Shown here piece by piece: positions 25,312 through 34,074 of a stretch of 64,000 nt of DNA; within the stretch, counting starts at the first letter, position 1, and each line of letters begins with the position of its first letter. The stretch comes from an uncultured Acetatifactor sp. Its GTDB lineage: Bacteria > Bacillota > Clostridia > Lachnospirales > Lachnospiraceae. Below the pieces are notes generated by a model. It did no database searches. It was given only the letters and a program-made list of their open reading frames with translations, and was not told where the DNA came from. The position numbers were made by a program, and so were the translations under genes. Where the stretch lies: assembly GCA_944383825.1 (NCBI GenBank), contig CALWRA010000008.1:1-64000 (forward strand), written 5' to 3'.

Positions 25312-26349
25312 TCATACATTTTTTCCGGGCTTCTTGGCAGACTGCAGAATTTTCTCGCACAGTTCCTCAAAGCCGAGCCCGATTGCCGCCGCCTCTTGGG
25401 GCAGCAGGGAAGTGGGTGTCATCCCGGGAAGAGTATTTGCCTCCAGGCAGAAGATTTCTCCCGCCTCGCTCATCATAAAATCCATACGGGCATAGCTCTT
25501 CATCCGGAGAATCTCATATGCTCTCTCCGCCATTTGCTGCATTCTTACAGTATGCTCATGAGAAATTTCCGCGGGGCAGGTTTCTATCGTACTTCCCGCC
25601 TGATACTTGTTTTTGTAATCATAAAATCCCTGCTTTGGAGCAATCTCTATGACTGGGAGAGCTCTTCCTTCCATGACAGCTACGGAAAACTCTCTTCCTG
25701 TTATGTACTCTTCAACGATCACTTCATTATCGTATAGAAAAGCCTCTTGCTTCGCCCTCTCATATTCTTCTTCGTTCCGGGCAATGCACACACCTACGCT
25801 GGAGCCTCCACGGCAAGCCTTCACAATGCAGGGACAGGGCACCTTTTGCGTCTGGATCTCTCCCTTTTTCAGCCGGATTCCCCAAGGCGTGGGAATCCGA
25901 TAGGCTCTGAAGAGATCCTTTGTGATGCCTTTATCCATCGCCATCGCCGAGCTGACAAAATCTGTTCCAGTATAGCAAATGCCCATAAGCTCAAAGCATG
26001 CCTGTATTTTCCCATCCTCTCCGTTTGCGCCATGCAGCGCCATAAATACCACGTCGGCCCTCCCACACAATTCAAGCACATTGGGTCCGAAAAAGTTTTT
26101 ATCCCCGTCAGGCCGAAGAGCCTTAATGGCTTCCAGATCAGGATTCTTTTCAGAAATCCTTCCTGTCTGAGCCGCCCAGTCGGTCTCTCGCTCAAATATA
26201 TCCTCAATCTTACCCTCATATCCCAGATAAACATCCAATAAAACCGCTTGATGCCCTTTTTTCTTAAGAGCCCTGTAAATCATGCTTCCCGAGCTTAAGG
26301 AGACGTCTCTCTCCGTACTCGTTCCTCCGGCCAAAACCACTACCTTCAT
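25312..26349 (-). CDS. ddl: D-alanine--D-alanine ligase
   Basis: ATP-grasp enzyme that makes D-Ala-D-Ala. The 345-residue protein starts MKVVVLAGGTSTERDVSLSS and has VFMALHGANGEDGKIQACFE, the ATP-binding PCIVKACRGGSSVGV and the C-terminal ARMDFMMSEAGEIFCLEANT with LPGMTPTSLLPQEA. A GGAGAGG site precedes the ATG. It forms a two-gene unit with murF. Confidence 0.94.
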   Translation of the reverse strand: MKVVVLAGGTSTERDVSLSSGSMIYRALKKKGHQAVLLDVYLGYEGKIEDIFERETDWAAQTGRISEKNPDLEAIKALRPDGDKNFFGPNVLELCGRADVVFMALHGANGEDGKIQACFELMGICYTGTDFVSSAMAMDKGITKDLFRAYRIPTPWGIRLKKGEIQTQKVPCPCIVKACRGGSSVGVCIARNEEEYERAKQEAFLYDNEVIVEEYITGREFSVAVMEGRALPVIEIAPKQGFYDYKNKYQAGSTIETCPAEISHEHTVRMQQMAERAYEILRMKSYARMDFMMSEAGEIFCLEANTLPGMTPTSLLPQEAAAIGLGFEELCEKILQSAKKPGKNV

Positions 26350-26492
26350 CTCAATCCTCTCCTATCCGCCCATCCCAGATTCAGCCCCACCCGGCCATGC
26401 TGCGCATATATTGATACATATTCATTACACGGCTATAGAATGACTGATGCGCCGCCTGGGCAGCCACATGTTTTCATTTTATCATGATTTTC

Positions 26493-27692
26493 TTATAAGG
26501 CAACGACATTTTTTCCAATTTGGTCTTTATAGGAATCGTAAACAATTCTGCCATCGATTATGGTATAAAGAGTTTTTGTAAAAATCTCCATAGGATTTCC
26601 ATCAAAGATAGCAATATCCGCATCCTTTCCAGCCTCGAGGCTTCCCATGCGGCCGGACACTCCGCAGATTTCTGCGGGATATAACGTCAGAGCCTTATAC
26701 CCCTCCTCCAGAGGCAGCCCTGCCTTCACGGCAAGTCCTGCACAGAGGGGCAGCGTTTGGATCAAAGAGACAGGATGGTCGGTAGTGATAGCCGTCTTTA
26801 CCCCTGCTTTGTTCAATATACCTGCTGTTTTAAACGCCATGTTCTGCACCTCTATTTTATTGCGGCTTGTGAGGTCAGGTCCCACAATTGCCGGAAAACC
26901 AGCGCGGGCAAGCTCACCAGCAATCAAATGTCCCTCCGAACAATGATCCAGCGATATTTTCAAGCCGAATTCCCGGGCGATGCGTATAGCCGTAAAAATA
27001 TCATCCGCTCTGTGCGCATGAGCCTTGAGGGGAATTTCTCCCCTCAGTACAGGCAGCCAGCATTCCAGACTAAAATCTTCCTCAAAGAACTCTCCCCCCT
27101 CAAGAGCCCTTTGTTTTTTCTGTCTGTATTGCTCCGCCCTCATCAGCTCCTCTCGGAGCATGCCTGCAATTGCCATGCGGGTACAGGGACTTTTGTTTTG
27201 CTCAGAATAATTCACCTTAGGATTTTCTCCGAATGCCACCTTCATGGCCGCCGGAGCCTTCACGATCAGATCGTCCACACATCTGCCATGAGTCTTTAAC
27301 AGCGCAAATTGTCCTCCCACCACATTAGAGCTTCCGGGACCGATCATGGCTGCGGTAATACCTGCGCGCACGGCGTCGTCAAAAGCCGCATCCATGGGAT
27401 TGATGCCATCAATGGCTCTCAAATAAGGCGTAACAGGGTCAACTGTCTCATTACAGTCATCGCCCTCCATCCCTTTTTTCTCTTCGGTAATGCCCATATG
27501 GCAGTGAGCCTCTATCAGGCCGGGCATGATCAAGCCCTCCTTCACCACTAGCACCTGTTCATGCTCCTTTGGAGAAAGACTTATCTGCCCCTTTTTTCCG
27601 ATTTCAGCGATTTTGCCGTCCACGATATGAATCACGCCATCCGGTATGTCTTCCCCTGACATAGGCTTGATTCTGCCGCCAACAATATACAT
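26493..27692 (-). CDS. Amidohydrolase (imidazolonepropionase-like)
   Basis: A 399-residue metal-dependent hydrolase with the usual beta-sandwich plus barrel plan. The metal site starts at EAHCHMGI; other ligands are expected around LKAHAHRADDI, DHCSEGHL and TTDHPVS. Related proteins include imidazolonepropionase and prolidase-like amidohydrolases; the substrate is not clear. GAGGTG supports the ATG. It lies between ddl and spoIIQ without obvious functional connection. Confidence 0.8.
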   Translation of the reverse strand: MYIVGGRIKPMSGEDIPDGVIHIVDGKIAEIGKKGQISLSPKEHEQVLVVKEGLIMPGLIEAHCHMGITEEKKGMEGDDCNETVDPVTPYLRAIDGINPMDAAFDDAVRAGITAAMIGPGSSNVVGGQFALLKTHGRCVDDLIVKAPAAMKVAFGENPKVNYSEQNKSPCTRMAIAGMLREELMRAEQYRQKKQRALEGGEFFEEDFSLECWLPVLRGEIPLKAHAHRADDIFTAIRIAREFGLKISLDHCSEGHLIAGELARAGFPAIVGPDLTSRNKIEVQNMAFKTAGILNKAGVKTAITTDHPVSLIQTLPLCAGLAVKAGLPLEEGYKALTLYPAEICGVSGRMGSLEAGKDADIAIFDGNPMEIFTKTLYTIIDGRIVYDSYKDQIGKNVVAL

Positions 27693-27717
27693 TTTACACC
27701 TCTGCCTGTTTCGGCTC

Positions 27718-28629
27718 CTAGAACAAGCTGTCCGGATTTACCGGTACACCGTCTTTGGTCAGCTCAAAATAAAGATTACTGCCTTCAGCGCTGAAATATT
27801 TCGTAGGCGCAGCAACTGTCGCGATAACATCGCCGGGGTTTACATAGCTTTCAAGCGTAACCTGTATCCCCTCAAGCTGCCCGTAGGTTGCCTGATAGCC
27901 GCTTCCCAGATCCAGCGTCACAGCATGTCCTATTTCCTCGTTTTGAAAAATCGATATTACCTTTCCCTCTGCGCAGGCCAGCACCTGGGTTCCCTGCTCT
28001 GCGGAGAAAATCACAGCAGGATTGTATTTATACTGATCCAGCGTGGCAAAATATACGCTTCCATCCATGCTGTAGGGAAGCAGAACTTCGCCGCTTACCG
28101 GACGTGTAAGACCGCTTCCTTCAGAAAAGCTTAATTCCTTTTCTATTACTACGCTTTCTCCTGCTGCTTCCTCTCTCTGCTCATCCGCTGCATTCTCCTG
28201 CTGTGCATCTCCGGAGCTCTCCTGCGCCGCCTCCTGATTACCGTCTCCTTCGGCGCTCTCCTTTTGTCCATCACCTTCGGTCACGGAACTGTCATCCGTA
28301 AGTCCCGGAATCTCTACAAGGTTCGAACCAGCCTCCATGGGCATATAATCCAGATCATTCTCAAGCACAGAATCTGCCTGCGCCTCCGCATCCTGGAGCG
28401 CCTGTGTGCTCTGAGGCGTCTGTGCCGGATCATTTTGCGCAATACGTCCATCACTTTTGCTGTCTTCCTCCAAAGCCGTAAAATCAATGGTATAACCATC
28501 GTCCTGGGATTCTACATTTCCTTCCTTCATATATATCCCCGTCAATGTCAATGCGGTCAAGACAAAAGCGGAAGAAGCAATCATAATAATACGCTCTTTT
28601 TTTATACTGTTTTTCCTGTTTCTTCTCAT
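27718..28629 (-). CDS. spoIIQ: SpoIIQ-like stage II sporulation protein (degenerate LytM)
   Basis: A 303-residue single-pass membrane protein: basic N-terminus (MRRNRKNSIKKER), membrane helix about 15-35, a long Glu/Gln/Ala-rich linker and a C-terminal M23/LytM domain (about 185-300). The first catalytic His is not present and the usual HxH is YFEL, so it cannot be an active zinc peptidase. This fits SpoIIQ, the forespore partner of SpoIIIAH in the channel between the two cells. It follows spoIID, as in many clostridia, and a sigma-F-like promoter overlaps the spoIID stop. Confidence 0.75.
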   Translation of the reverse strand: MRRNRKNSIKKERIIMIASSAFVLTALTLTGIYMKEGNVESQDDGYTIDFTALEEDSKSDGRIAQNDPAQTPQSTQALQDAEAQADSVLENDLDYMPMEAGSNLVEIPGLTDDSSVTEGDGQKESAEGDGNQEAAQESSGDAQQENAADEQREEAAGESVVIEKELSFSEGSGLTRPVSGEVLLPYSMDGSVYFATLDQYKYNPAVIFSAEQGTQVLACAEGKVISIFQNEEIGHAVTLDLGSGYQATYGQLEGIQVTLESYVNPGDVIATVAAPTKYFSAEGSNLYFELTKDGVPVNPDSLF

Positions 28630-28687
28630 TTTCCATTCCTTCCTTCCAAAACATCCATCGTGCTTTTCAAGACTTTTTCTTCACTTT

Positions 28688-28716
28688 TAGTCTTGCCGAA
28701 AAGACCTGGTTTATTC
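28688..28716 (-). promoter_or_regulatory. Sigma-F-like promoter of spoIIQ
   Basis: Minus strand: GAATA (28712-28716), 14-bp spacer, GGCAAGACTA (28688-28697). The -10 matches the forespore consensus GGNNANAHTR at every position; the -35 and spacing are near the GYATA/15 bp rule. spoIIQ is a known sigma-F target in Bacillus subtilis. Confidence 0.55.
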
Positions 28717-29611
28717 AGGACTGTTCATATTTGTCAAATGTAATATTTTGAAAAAAATAGGAAAGAATGGTTTGATAATCAGCGCCCTCCAAAGCCATCT
28801 CATTTGCGGAAAACTGGCTCATGCCAAAGCCGTGTCCCACGCCTTTTACCTGGAAAATTACTTTTTTCCCTTCCTCCTCTATTTTAAAGCAAGGGCTGGA
28901 AAGACCCAGCTTTTTTCGCAGCCATTCGCCGGTGAATGAGGCGTTTTCTCCTGTCTCATATGAGGCGATGTCCACCCATTCCACGTATCCGGCTTCGTCC
29001 CTGATAAGTTTGATAATGCTTCCTCCCAGCAGCTTTTCAAGCTTTTCCTTATCATATTCAGCATAGGAAAGATAATCCGGAGAAAGATAGTCCTTCGGGC
29101 ACTCCACCCCCGACAAATAAGTGTATTCCTGCCCCAGAAATTCTCCGGCGCTCCTGGTTGTTCCCGCACTGACATGAAAAAAACAGGCCTCTATGGGCAG
29201 CCCTTCACTGGTGAGATAAATCCCCTGTGTGCTGCTCACAGCCTGTCTGACTTTTTCCTGGTATTCCGAATAGCCGCTGCCCCACATTTCTTCCATCTGA
29301 TCATAGGTGAGGTAAGAATCCTTCCGCAGAATCACTTCTCTACTTCCCTGCTTTACCTGTCTTCTCAGCTCGCCGATCACCTCTGTCCTGAGAAGCACGG
29401 CTTGAGCCTTCAGGCACTCGGGCTCGTAATCCACCGGGATTACCAGAGGAAGATATCCGCACAGGTATTCCTCCATGGTAATGGTGAGTCTGCCGCGGAC
29501 ATCCTCCAGATACAATATAATACCCTCATCCCGGAAAAGATTTTCATCTGCTCCGGGCAGGCTTTCTTTTTCTCCGCTTCCCGTAATAAGCATGGAAAAT
29601 ATATAAGGCAA
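28715..29611 (-). CDS. spoIID: Stage II sporulation protein D
   Basis: Peptidoglycan lytic transglycosylase of the SpoIID/LytB family, needed for forespore engulfment. The protein has the family core VTMEEYLCGYLPLVIPVDYEPECLKAQAVLLRT in place (signature at MEEYLCGYL), YLSGVECPKD, and the C-terminal VKGVGHGFGMSQFSANEMA. The start is unclear. A TTG at 29611 would cut the membrane anchor in half. The frame stays open upstream and encodes KKPKQVFKIICFIILLPYIF, a full membrane helix, with AGGA before an ATA codon at 29659. No ATG, GTG or TTG is available there. It follows the sigma-28-controlled gene by 36 bp (from the ATA). Confidence 0.85.
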   Translation of the reverse strand: MPYIFSMLITGSGEKESLPGADENLFRDEGIILYLEDVRGRLTITMEEYLCGYLPLVIPVDYEPECLKAQAVLLRTEVIGELRRQVKQGSREVILRKDSYLTYDQMEEMWGSGYSEYQEKVRQAVSSTQGIYLTSEGLPIEACFFHVSAGTTRSAGEFLGQEYTYLSGVECPKDYLSPDYLSYAEYDKEKLEKLLGGSIIKLIRDEAGYVEWVDIASYETGENASFTGEWLRKKLGLSSPCFKIEEEGKKVIFQVKGVGHGFGMSQFSANEMALEGADYQTILSYFFQNITFDKYEQS

Positions 29612-29694
29612 AAGAATAATAAAGCATATGATTTTGAAAACTTGTTTTGGTTTTTTTATGGCAGCTGTTCCTAAATAATCTGTCTTTTGTTATA

Positions 29695-30756
29695 TTATGC
29701 CTTCATTTCATATTTTGCTACATCTACATGCTGAATCGTCCCGGCCATCCCGTTCTCGTACAAAAAAATGCCCGTGCTGCGTATGACTCCCATTGTCTGG
29801 TTGTCCTGTCCCTTCAGGGCAAAATCTGTGGAAACATTCTGCAGGCAGACCGCCCCCACTCCCTTATCCGCCAAACGGTACAACACATCCTCTCCGTTTT
29901 CATCTCTGCACCAGATCTGCAGCCTGGACCAAATGGCATCGTTTTCGTCTATCCAGCCGTTTCCATCCTGGTCATATCGTGCCAGATCACGAAAACCGTC
30001 TCCGCTTGCCGTTCCAAACAGCTCACTGCCATCATTAATCACGCCATCTCCATTTTTGTCAAGAGCCAGATAACCGCTGCCCAAAGAAGAGATTTTATCC
30101 ATTTCTCCATCCGCATCAATATCAAAGAAGAATTTTTGATCCGACAGCTGAGCAGCATCCGTGTCCAGATTGATCACCAAAGGATCACACAGCTGGGCAG
30201 TGGAAATTTGAAATTCATCTCGATAATACTGACTGAATTCCCGGCTCATATTCACTTCCACCTGAAAATTCAATCTCCTGCCATCCGAGGTGACCACCGT
30301 ACCCACTGTGGAAAAAGATGTGTTTTCTTCCTCCATATGCCAGTGCTCCCTTGTGTAGGTCAGCTCCTTTCCCTCCAATATGGAAGAAGATTCAACGCTC
30401 CAGGCTTCTATACCGAATCTGCCTTTCCTGGAACCGAATAGAAGTTCAAAAATATACCGAACAGTCACTTCTCTGATCTCCAGAGCCACACGGCTTGCAG
30501 CGCTTCGTATTCCGGCTCTGTCTGCACTCAGGGTGTAACGGCTTTGACTCGTCCATATTCCTACGGCGCTTTTGCCAAGCACACTGTTTTTTTCCTGTTT
30601 TCCTTCATTTTGATCTGAGTACGCAAGGGAAGCCCCGCTGCCGGCTGATCCGCTTCCCTCCCGGCGCTGTGCAATACCATATCTGGTGACCGTCACATCA
30701 GAAGCATAATAATTTCTGGACGACTCCATCCCAATGATACCGGAACTGATTTTCAA
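29695..30756 (-). CDS. EF-hand-like repeat protein in the sigma-28 regulon
   Basis: A 353-residue protein without signal peptide. It starts from a TTG (30756) 11 bases after AAAGGAG with MKISSGIIGMESSRNYYASD. The second half has three Asp/Asn-rich loops resembling EF-hand calcium loops: DIDADGEMD, LDKNGDGVINDG and YDQDGNGWIDEND, around ELFGTASGDGF. Similar proteins occur in several motile bacteria, without known function as far as I recall. A very good sigma-28 promoter and a roughly 225-nt leader with repeated AGGATG motifs precede it. A calcium-binding, motility-linked role is inference. Confidence 0.7.
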   Translation of the reverse strand: MKISSGIIGMESSRNYYASDVTVTRYGIAQRREGSGSAGSGASLAYSDQNEGKQEKNSVLGKSAVGIWTSQSRYTLSADRAGIRSAASRVALEIREVTVRYIFELLFGSRKGRFGIEAWSVESSSILEGKELTYTREHWHMEEENTSFSTVGTVVTSDGRRLNFQVEVNMSREFSQYYRDEFQISTAQLCDPLVINLDTDAAQLSDQKFFFDIDADGEMDKISSLGSGYLALDKNGDGVINDGSELFGTASGDGFRDLARYDQDGNGWIDENDAIWSRLQIWCRDENGEDVLYRLADKGVGAVCLQNVSTDFALKGQDNQTMGVIRSTGIFLYENGMAGTIQHVDVAKYEMKA

Positions 30757-30784
30757 TTTCTTTCACGCTCCTTTGATGAGCACC

Positions 30785-30978
30785 CATCCTGCACTCCTTC
30801 TCCGGCTTCGCCCTCCCTGACGGCAGCCGACAAGCTCCTGCAGAACTTCCTTTATGACCAACATCCTGTCCCTCATAAAAAAAGAAGGCAGTCACGGGAG
30901 ACATCCTTTCTCCTCTATAACTACCATCCGTGGTCTCATTCTGTATTCTCAGGCGGCGGTTGGCCCGACTGCCGCCTG
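30785..30978 (-). promoter_or_regulatory. Long leader with a 5' hairpin and four GGATG motifs
   Basis: Reading the minus strand from the likely transcript start, a stem CAGGCGGC/GCCGCCTG (30950-30957, 30971-30978) is followed by four CsrA-like elements. These are CCACGGATGG (about 30924-30933), GAGAAAGGATGTCTC (30898-30912; GGA in the loop of a 4-bp stem), ACAGGATGT (30861-30869) and CAGGATG (30785-30791). The Bacillus subtilis CsrA consensus contains ACARGGATGT. A fifth GGA is in the ribosome-binding site. CsrA binding is inferred. Confidence 0.55.
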
Positions 30979-30987
30979 GTAATACAT

Positions 30988-31014
30988 ATATCGACTCCAC
31001 TGTTAAAAACTTTA
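30988..31014 (-). promoter_or_regulatory. Sigma-28 (SigD/FliA-type) promoter
   Basis: Minus strand: TAAAGTTT (31007-31014), exactly 11 bp, then GTCGATAT (30988-30995). The -35 is a perfect match and the -10 has two differences from GCCGATAA. It starts just past the sseB stop codon and points at the EF-hand-like gene. Confidence 0.82.
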
Positions 31015-31016
31015 GT

Positions 31017-31613
31017 CTATTTGGGATCTCTTTCCCTCCCGGGTTCATCCGCTCCCACCCCGGCATGAGGCCGAACAAAATTTGCCGCTGCGCCCGGCTG
31101 TGCCAGATTTACAGGGCCTCCAGGATTTATGGGCTGTCCGGCTTTGTTTTTTGCCTGCGCCAGTCTGGCTGCCATAAGGCTTGCAGCCATCTCCCTGGAA
31201 ATTACAATATTTCCCCCATAGGGATTGATCACAAACCCCAGCGCAGGACTGGCGTTACCCTTGGGATCCCTGCGCAGCAACATGGCCGCATAATCCTCAA
31301 ATTTCAGAGCAAAGGTCTGCTGGTCTTCCTCATCCTTCCATTTCTTCAGCTCCATCCTGTCCGTAAACGCCATAAAGAAACGTTTTCCGTCCTGAGTGGT
31401 CAGCATGGGAAACTGCACCCTGCTTCCCGGCGCAAGCTTTGCCTTCCCTGTCTCGTCCCTTTCCGGAGTCGGCTCTATTACGGCTGGAGCCAGAAAAGAC
31501 GCTTTCATCATTTCATTTAAGAACATATTTCTATGGTCCGGTGTATCCTCCGCCTTCATCAGCTCTATGGCTCCCACCAGCATGGGATTGGACACGGGCT
31601 TATTAAATTCCAT
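31017..31613 (-). CDS. SseB-family protein
   Basis: A 198-residue cytosolic protein with an SseB N-terminal-type domain (about 1-130): NPMLVGAIELMKAE, FPMLTTQDGKRFFMAFTDR and LGFVINPYGGNIVISRE. The C-terminal 60 residues are Ala/Pro/Gly-rich and low in complexity. SseB-like domains are widespread in Firmicutes with no settled function. GAGGAAAAGA precedes the ATG. It is followed directly by the sigma-28 promoter of the next gene. Confidence 0.7.
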   Translation of the reverse strand: MEFNKPVSNPMLVGAIELMKAEDTPDHRNMFLNEMMKASFLAPAVIEPTPERDETGKAKLAPGSRVQFPMLTTQDGKRFFMAFTDRMELKKWKDEEDQQTFALKFEDYAAMLLRRDPKGNASPALGFVINPYGGNIVISREMAASLMAARLAQAKNKAGQPINPGGPVNLAQPGAAANFVRPHAGVGADEPGRERDPK

Positions 31614-31649
31614 ATTCTTTTCCTCGATTCACATATATTACAGACTGCA

Positions 31650-33938
31650 CTATACCCTGTTATAATTAATCAGACAGCCCTTCAAAATAATCTGCCTTTC
31701 CTCGTCAGTCAACTCTCCCAGGCGAAGCTGAAACTCCTTAAGCCCTTCCCGGTCTACCACATAGGCGCAGATAGAATCCTGCTTTTCCTCCACTGCCTTC
31801 TTAATATCCGGCAGAAAAAGGTAATCCAGATTCCGGAAGGGAAGCTCTCCTTCCGGAATCAAAAAGGGAAGCATCCCCCAGTTGATCAGGTTAGAACGGT
31901 AACGCTTGGTTGCATATTCATTGGCAATATTTGCCCAGCCTCCCAAAACCTTCTGACAGGAAGCCGCCTGCTCCCTTGCGGAGCCATCTCCCGGCTTTAC
32001 GGCAAAAATCGTGGATCCAAAGCCGGTATTTGCCTGATAAGCTCCGGAGAATTTTGTGTTTATGACATCCATAACCTCTTTCAGCGCCGGTACCGCCTCG
32101 CAGATCTGTTCTCCCTTCATGCGAGCCTTCTCCGCCTTCTGAATCTCCTTTGCCCGTCCCACGTATTCGGGGTCCTTCCGGCTCAGGGTAAACTCAGCCA
32201 GTCCCAGAGGATTGGAACGGTAGGATGAAGTTTCACCGGAAGGAATCAGCTCATCCGTTGTGGTGACAGGATCGTGAATCTCGCTGACAACCTGCAGCAC
32301 AAGGTTCTCGGGAAGCTCTCCCATTTCAGGCCAGTCCTTAATATTGGGACCGAAGTGAATCTCCACATCAGGATCTGCCACACCCTTGGAGTCAAATACA
32401 CGGTTTGCATAAATTTTGCTGTCAAAATGATATTTATATTTTCCAAGCTCACCATCAAATTCCGTTGCGGGAGTGAGCGTTCCCTGATTTGCAGCTGTTG
32501 CCGCAATGGAGCGGGCATCCATAAGCGCCACTGAAGCAATCTGTCCGCTCTGCAGCTTGGAGCCCTCACGGTTAGGGAAATTTCTGGTGGAATGACGGAT
32601 GCTGAAAGCATTGTTGGCAGGCGTATCCCCCGCGCCGAAGCAGGGACCGCAGAAGGCTGTCTTCATCACTGCTCCGGTTTCCATAAGCGTAGCCGCACAT
32701 CCGTTTTTGATCAGCTCCATATAAACAGGCATGGAAGCAGGATATACACTCAGTGTGAATCCGTCGGAGCCGATATAGCGTCCCTTCAGAATATCTGCAG
32801 CCGCACAGATGTTTTCAAATCCGCCTCCGGCGCAGCCCGCAATAATCCCCTGATCCACTATGAATTTTCCGTCCCTGACCTTATCCTTTAAGGTAAATTC
32901 CACAGCGCCGTCCAGGCTTACCTGCGCGCGCTTCTCCGTCTCATCCAGAATATCCATGAGATTTGCGTTTAATTCCTCGATACTGTAAGTGTTGCTGGGA
33001 TGAAAGGGCATTGCAATCATGGGACGGATGGCAGACAGATCCACCACGATCATGCCATCGTAGTAGGCTGTCTCCCCGGGGCTCAGTCTGACATAGTCCT
33101 TCTTCCGCCCATGAATCTCGTAAAATTCTTCAATGGTCTCGTCCGTTGCCCAGACAGAGGAAAGACAAGTGGTTTCCGTTGTCATAACATCAATGCCGAT
33201 GCGGAAGTCAGCGCTTAAGGAAGCCACTCCAGGGCCCACAAACTCCATTATCTTGTTTTTCACATATCCGTTTTTGAACACTGCTCCGATAATGGCAAGC
33301 GCCACATCCTGAGGGCCTACCCCTTTCGCAGGCTCGCCTTTTAAGTACACGCCTACCACATCGGGCATATTAATATCATAGGTCTGATTTAATAGCTGCT
33401 TTACCAGCTCCGGACCACCCTCTCCCATAGCCATGGTTCCCAGAGCGCCGTAACGGGTATGAGAATCAGAACCCAAAATCATCCTGCCGCCTCCCGCAAG
33501 CATTTCCCTGGCGTATTGGTGGATTACCGCCTGATGAGGAGGAACGTATACGCCGCCGTACTTTTTGGCACAGCTCAGCCCAAACATATGGTCGTCTTCG
33601 TTTATGGTGCCTCCTACGGCACATAGAGAATTATGGCAGTTTGTCAGCACATAGGGCATAGGAAATTTGGTCAGTCCCGATGCTCTTGCCGTCTGGATAA
33701 TCCCCACAAAGGTAATATCGTGGCTGGTCAGCTTGTCAAAACGTATCTTCAGCTTGTCCATGCTGCCGGAAGTGTTATGGCTTTCCAATATTCCATATGC
33801 TATGGTAGCCTTTGCCGCTTTCTGTCTGTCAGCATCCTTCCCAGTTTTCTGCTTTATCTCCTGGACTGCCTGAGGCGTGTCGGCAATGATGTCCGTGCCG
33901 TTAATCAGGTAGGCGCCGCCTGAAAATAATTCTATCAT
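31650..33938 (-). CDS. Aconitase-family hydratase, substrate unknown
   Basis: A 762-residue protein of the aconitase superfamily. The dehydratase core shows [36 protein letters not shown] and the iron-sulfur cysteines in [10 protein letters not shown] and [14 protein letters not shown]. The swivel-domain region follows ([25 protein letters not shown]). It resembles the hydratase group near E. coli YbhJ rather than AcnA, AcnB or LeuCD, and no citrate-cycle gene is adjacent. GAGGAGG precedes the ATG. The reaction is probably a hydro-lyase step on a carboxylic acid; the substrate cannot be named. Confidence 0.8.
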   Translation of the reverse strand: MIELFSGGAYLINGTDIIADTPQAVQEIKQKTGKDADRQKAAKATIAYGILESHNTSGSMDKLKIRFDKLTSHDITFVGIIQTARASGLTKFPMPYVLTNCHNSLCAVGGTINEDDHMFGLSCAKKYGGVYVPPHQAVIHQYAREMLAGGGRMILGSDSHTRYGALGTMAMGEGGPELVKQLLNQTYDINMPDVVGVYLKGEPAKGVGPQDVALAIIGAVFKNGYVKNKIMEFVGPGVASLSADFRIGIDVMTTETTCLSSVWATDETIEEFYEIHGRKKDYVRLSPGETAYYDGMIVVDLSAIRPMIAMPFHPSNTYSIEELNANLMDILDETEKRAQVSLDGAVEFTLKDKVRDGKFIVDQGIIAGCAGGGFENICAAADILKGRYIGSDGFTLSVYPASMPVYMELIKNGCAATLMETGAVMKTAFCGPCFGAGDTPANNAFSIRHSTRNFPNREGSKLQSGQIASVALMDARSIAATAANQGTLTPATEFDGELGKYKYHFDSKIYANRVFDSKGVADPDVEIHFGPNIKDWPEMGELPENLVLQVVSEIHDPVTTTDELIPSGETSSYRSNPLGLAEFTLSRKDPEYVGRAKEIQKAEKARMKGEQICEAVPALKEVMDVINTKFSGAYQANTGFGSTIFAVKPGDGSAREQAASCQKVLGGWANIANEYATKRYRSNLINWGMLPFLIPEGELPFRNLDYLFLPDIKKAVEEKQDSICAYVVDREGLKEFQLRLGELTDEERQIILKGCLINYNRV

Positions 33939-34074
33939 AATAACTGCTTCCTCCTCTTTGTTTTTTCATGTCATGACGTCAGAGGCCTGGGATACTCTGT
34001 CTCTTAGCTCCGGCATCAAGTAATATTATAAGGGATGGAAACGGGGGATGCAATGGAATTTTTGGAGCCTTCCC

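Noticed and set aside
30698..31078. 126-codon minus-strand open frame across the leader
   Set aside because: It overlaps the sseB end, the sigma-28 promoter and the start of the EF-hand-like gene in another frame, and does not resemble a protein family. The signals in the same bases are better explained as a leader.
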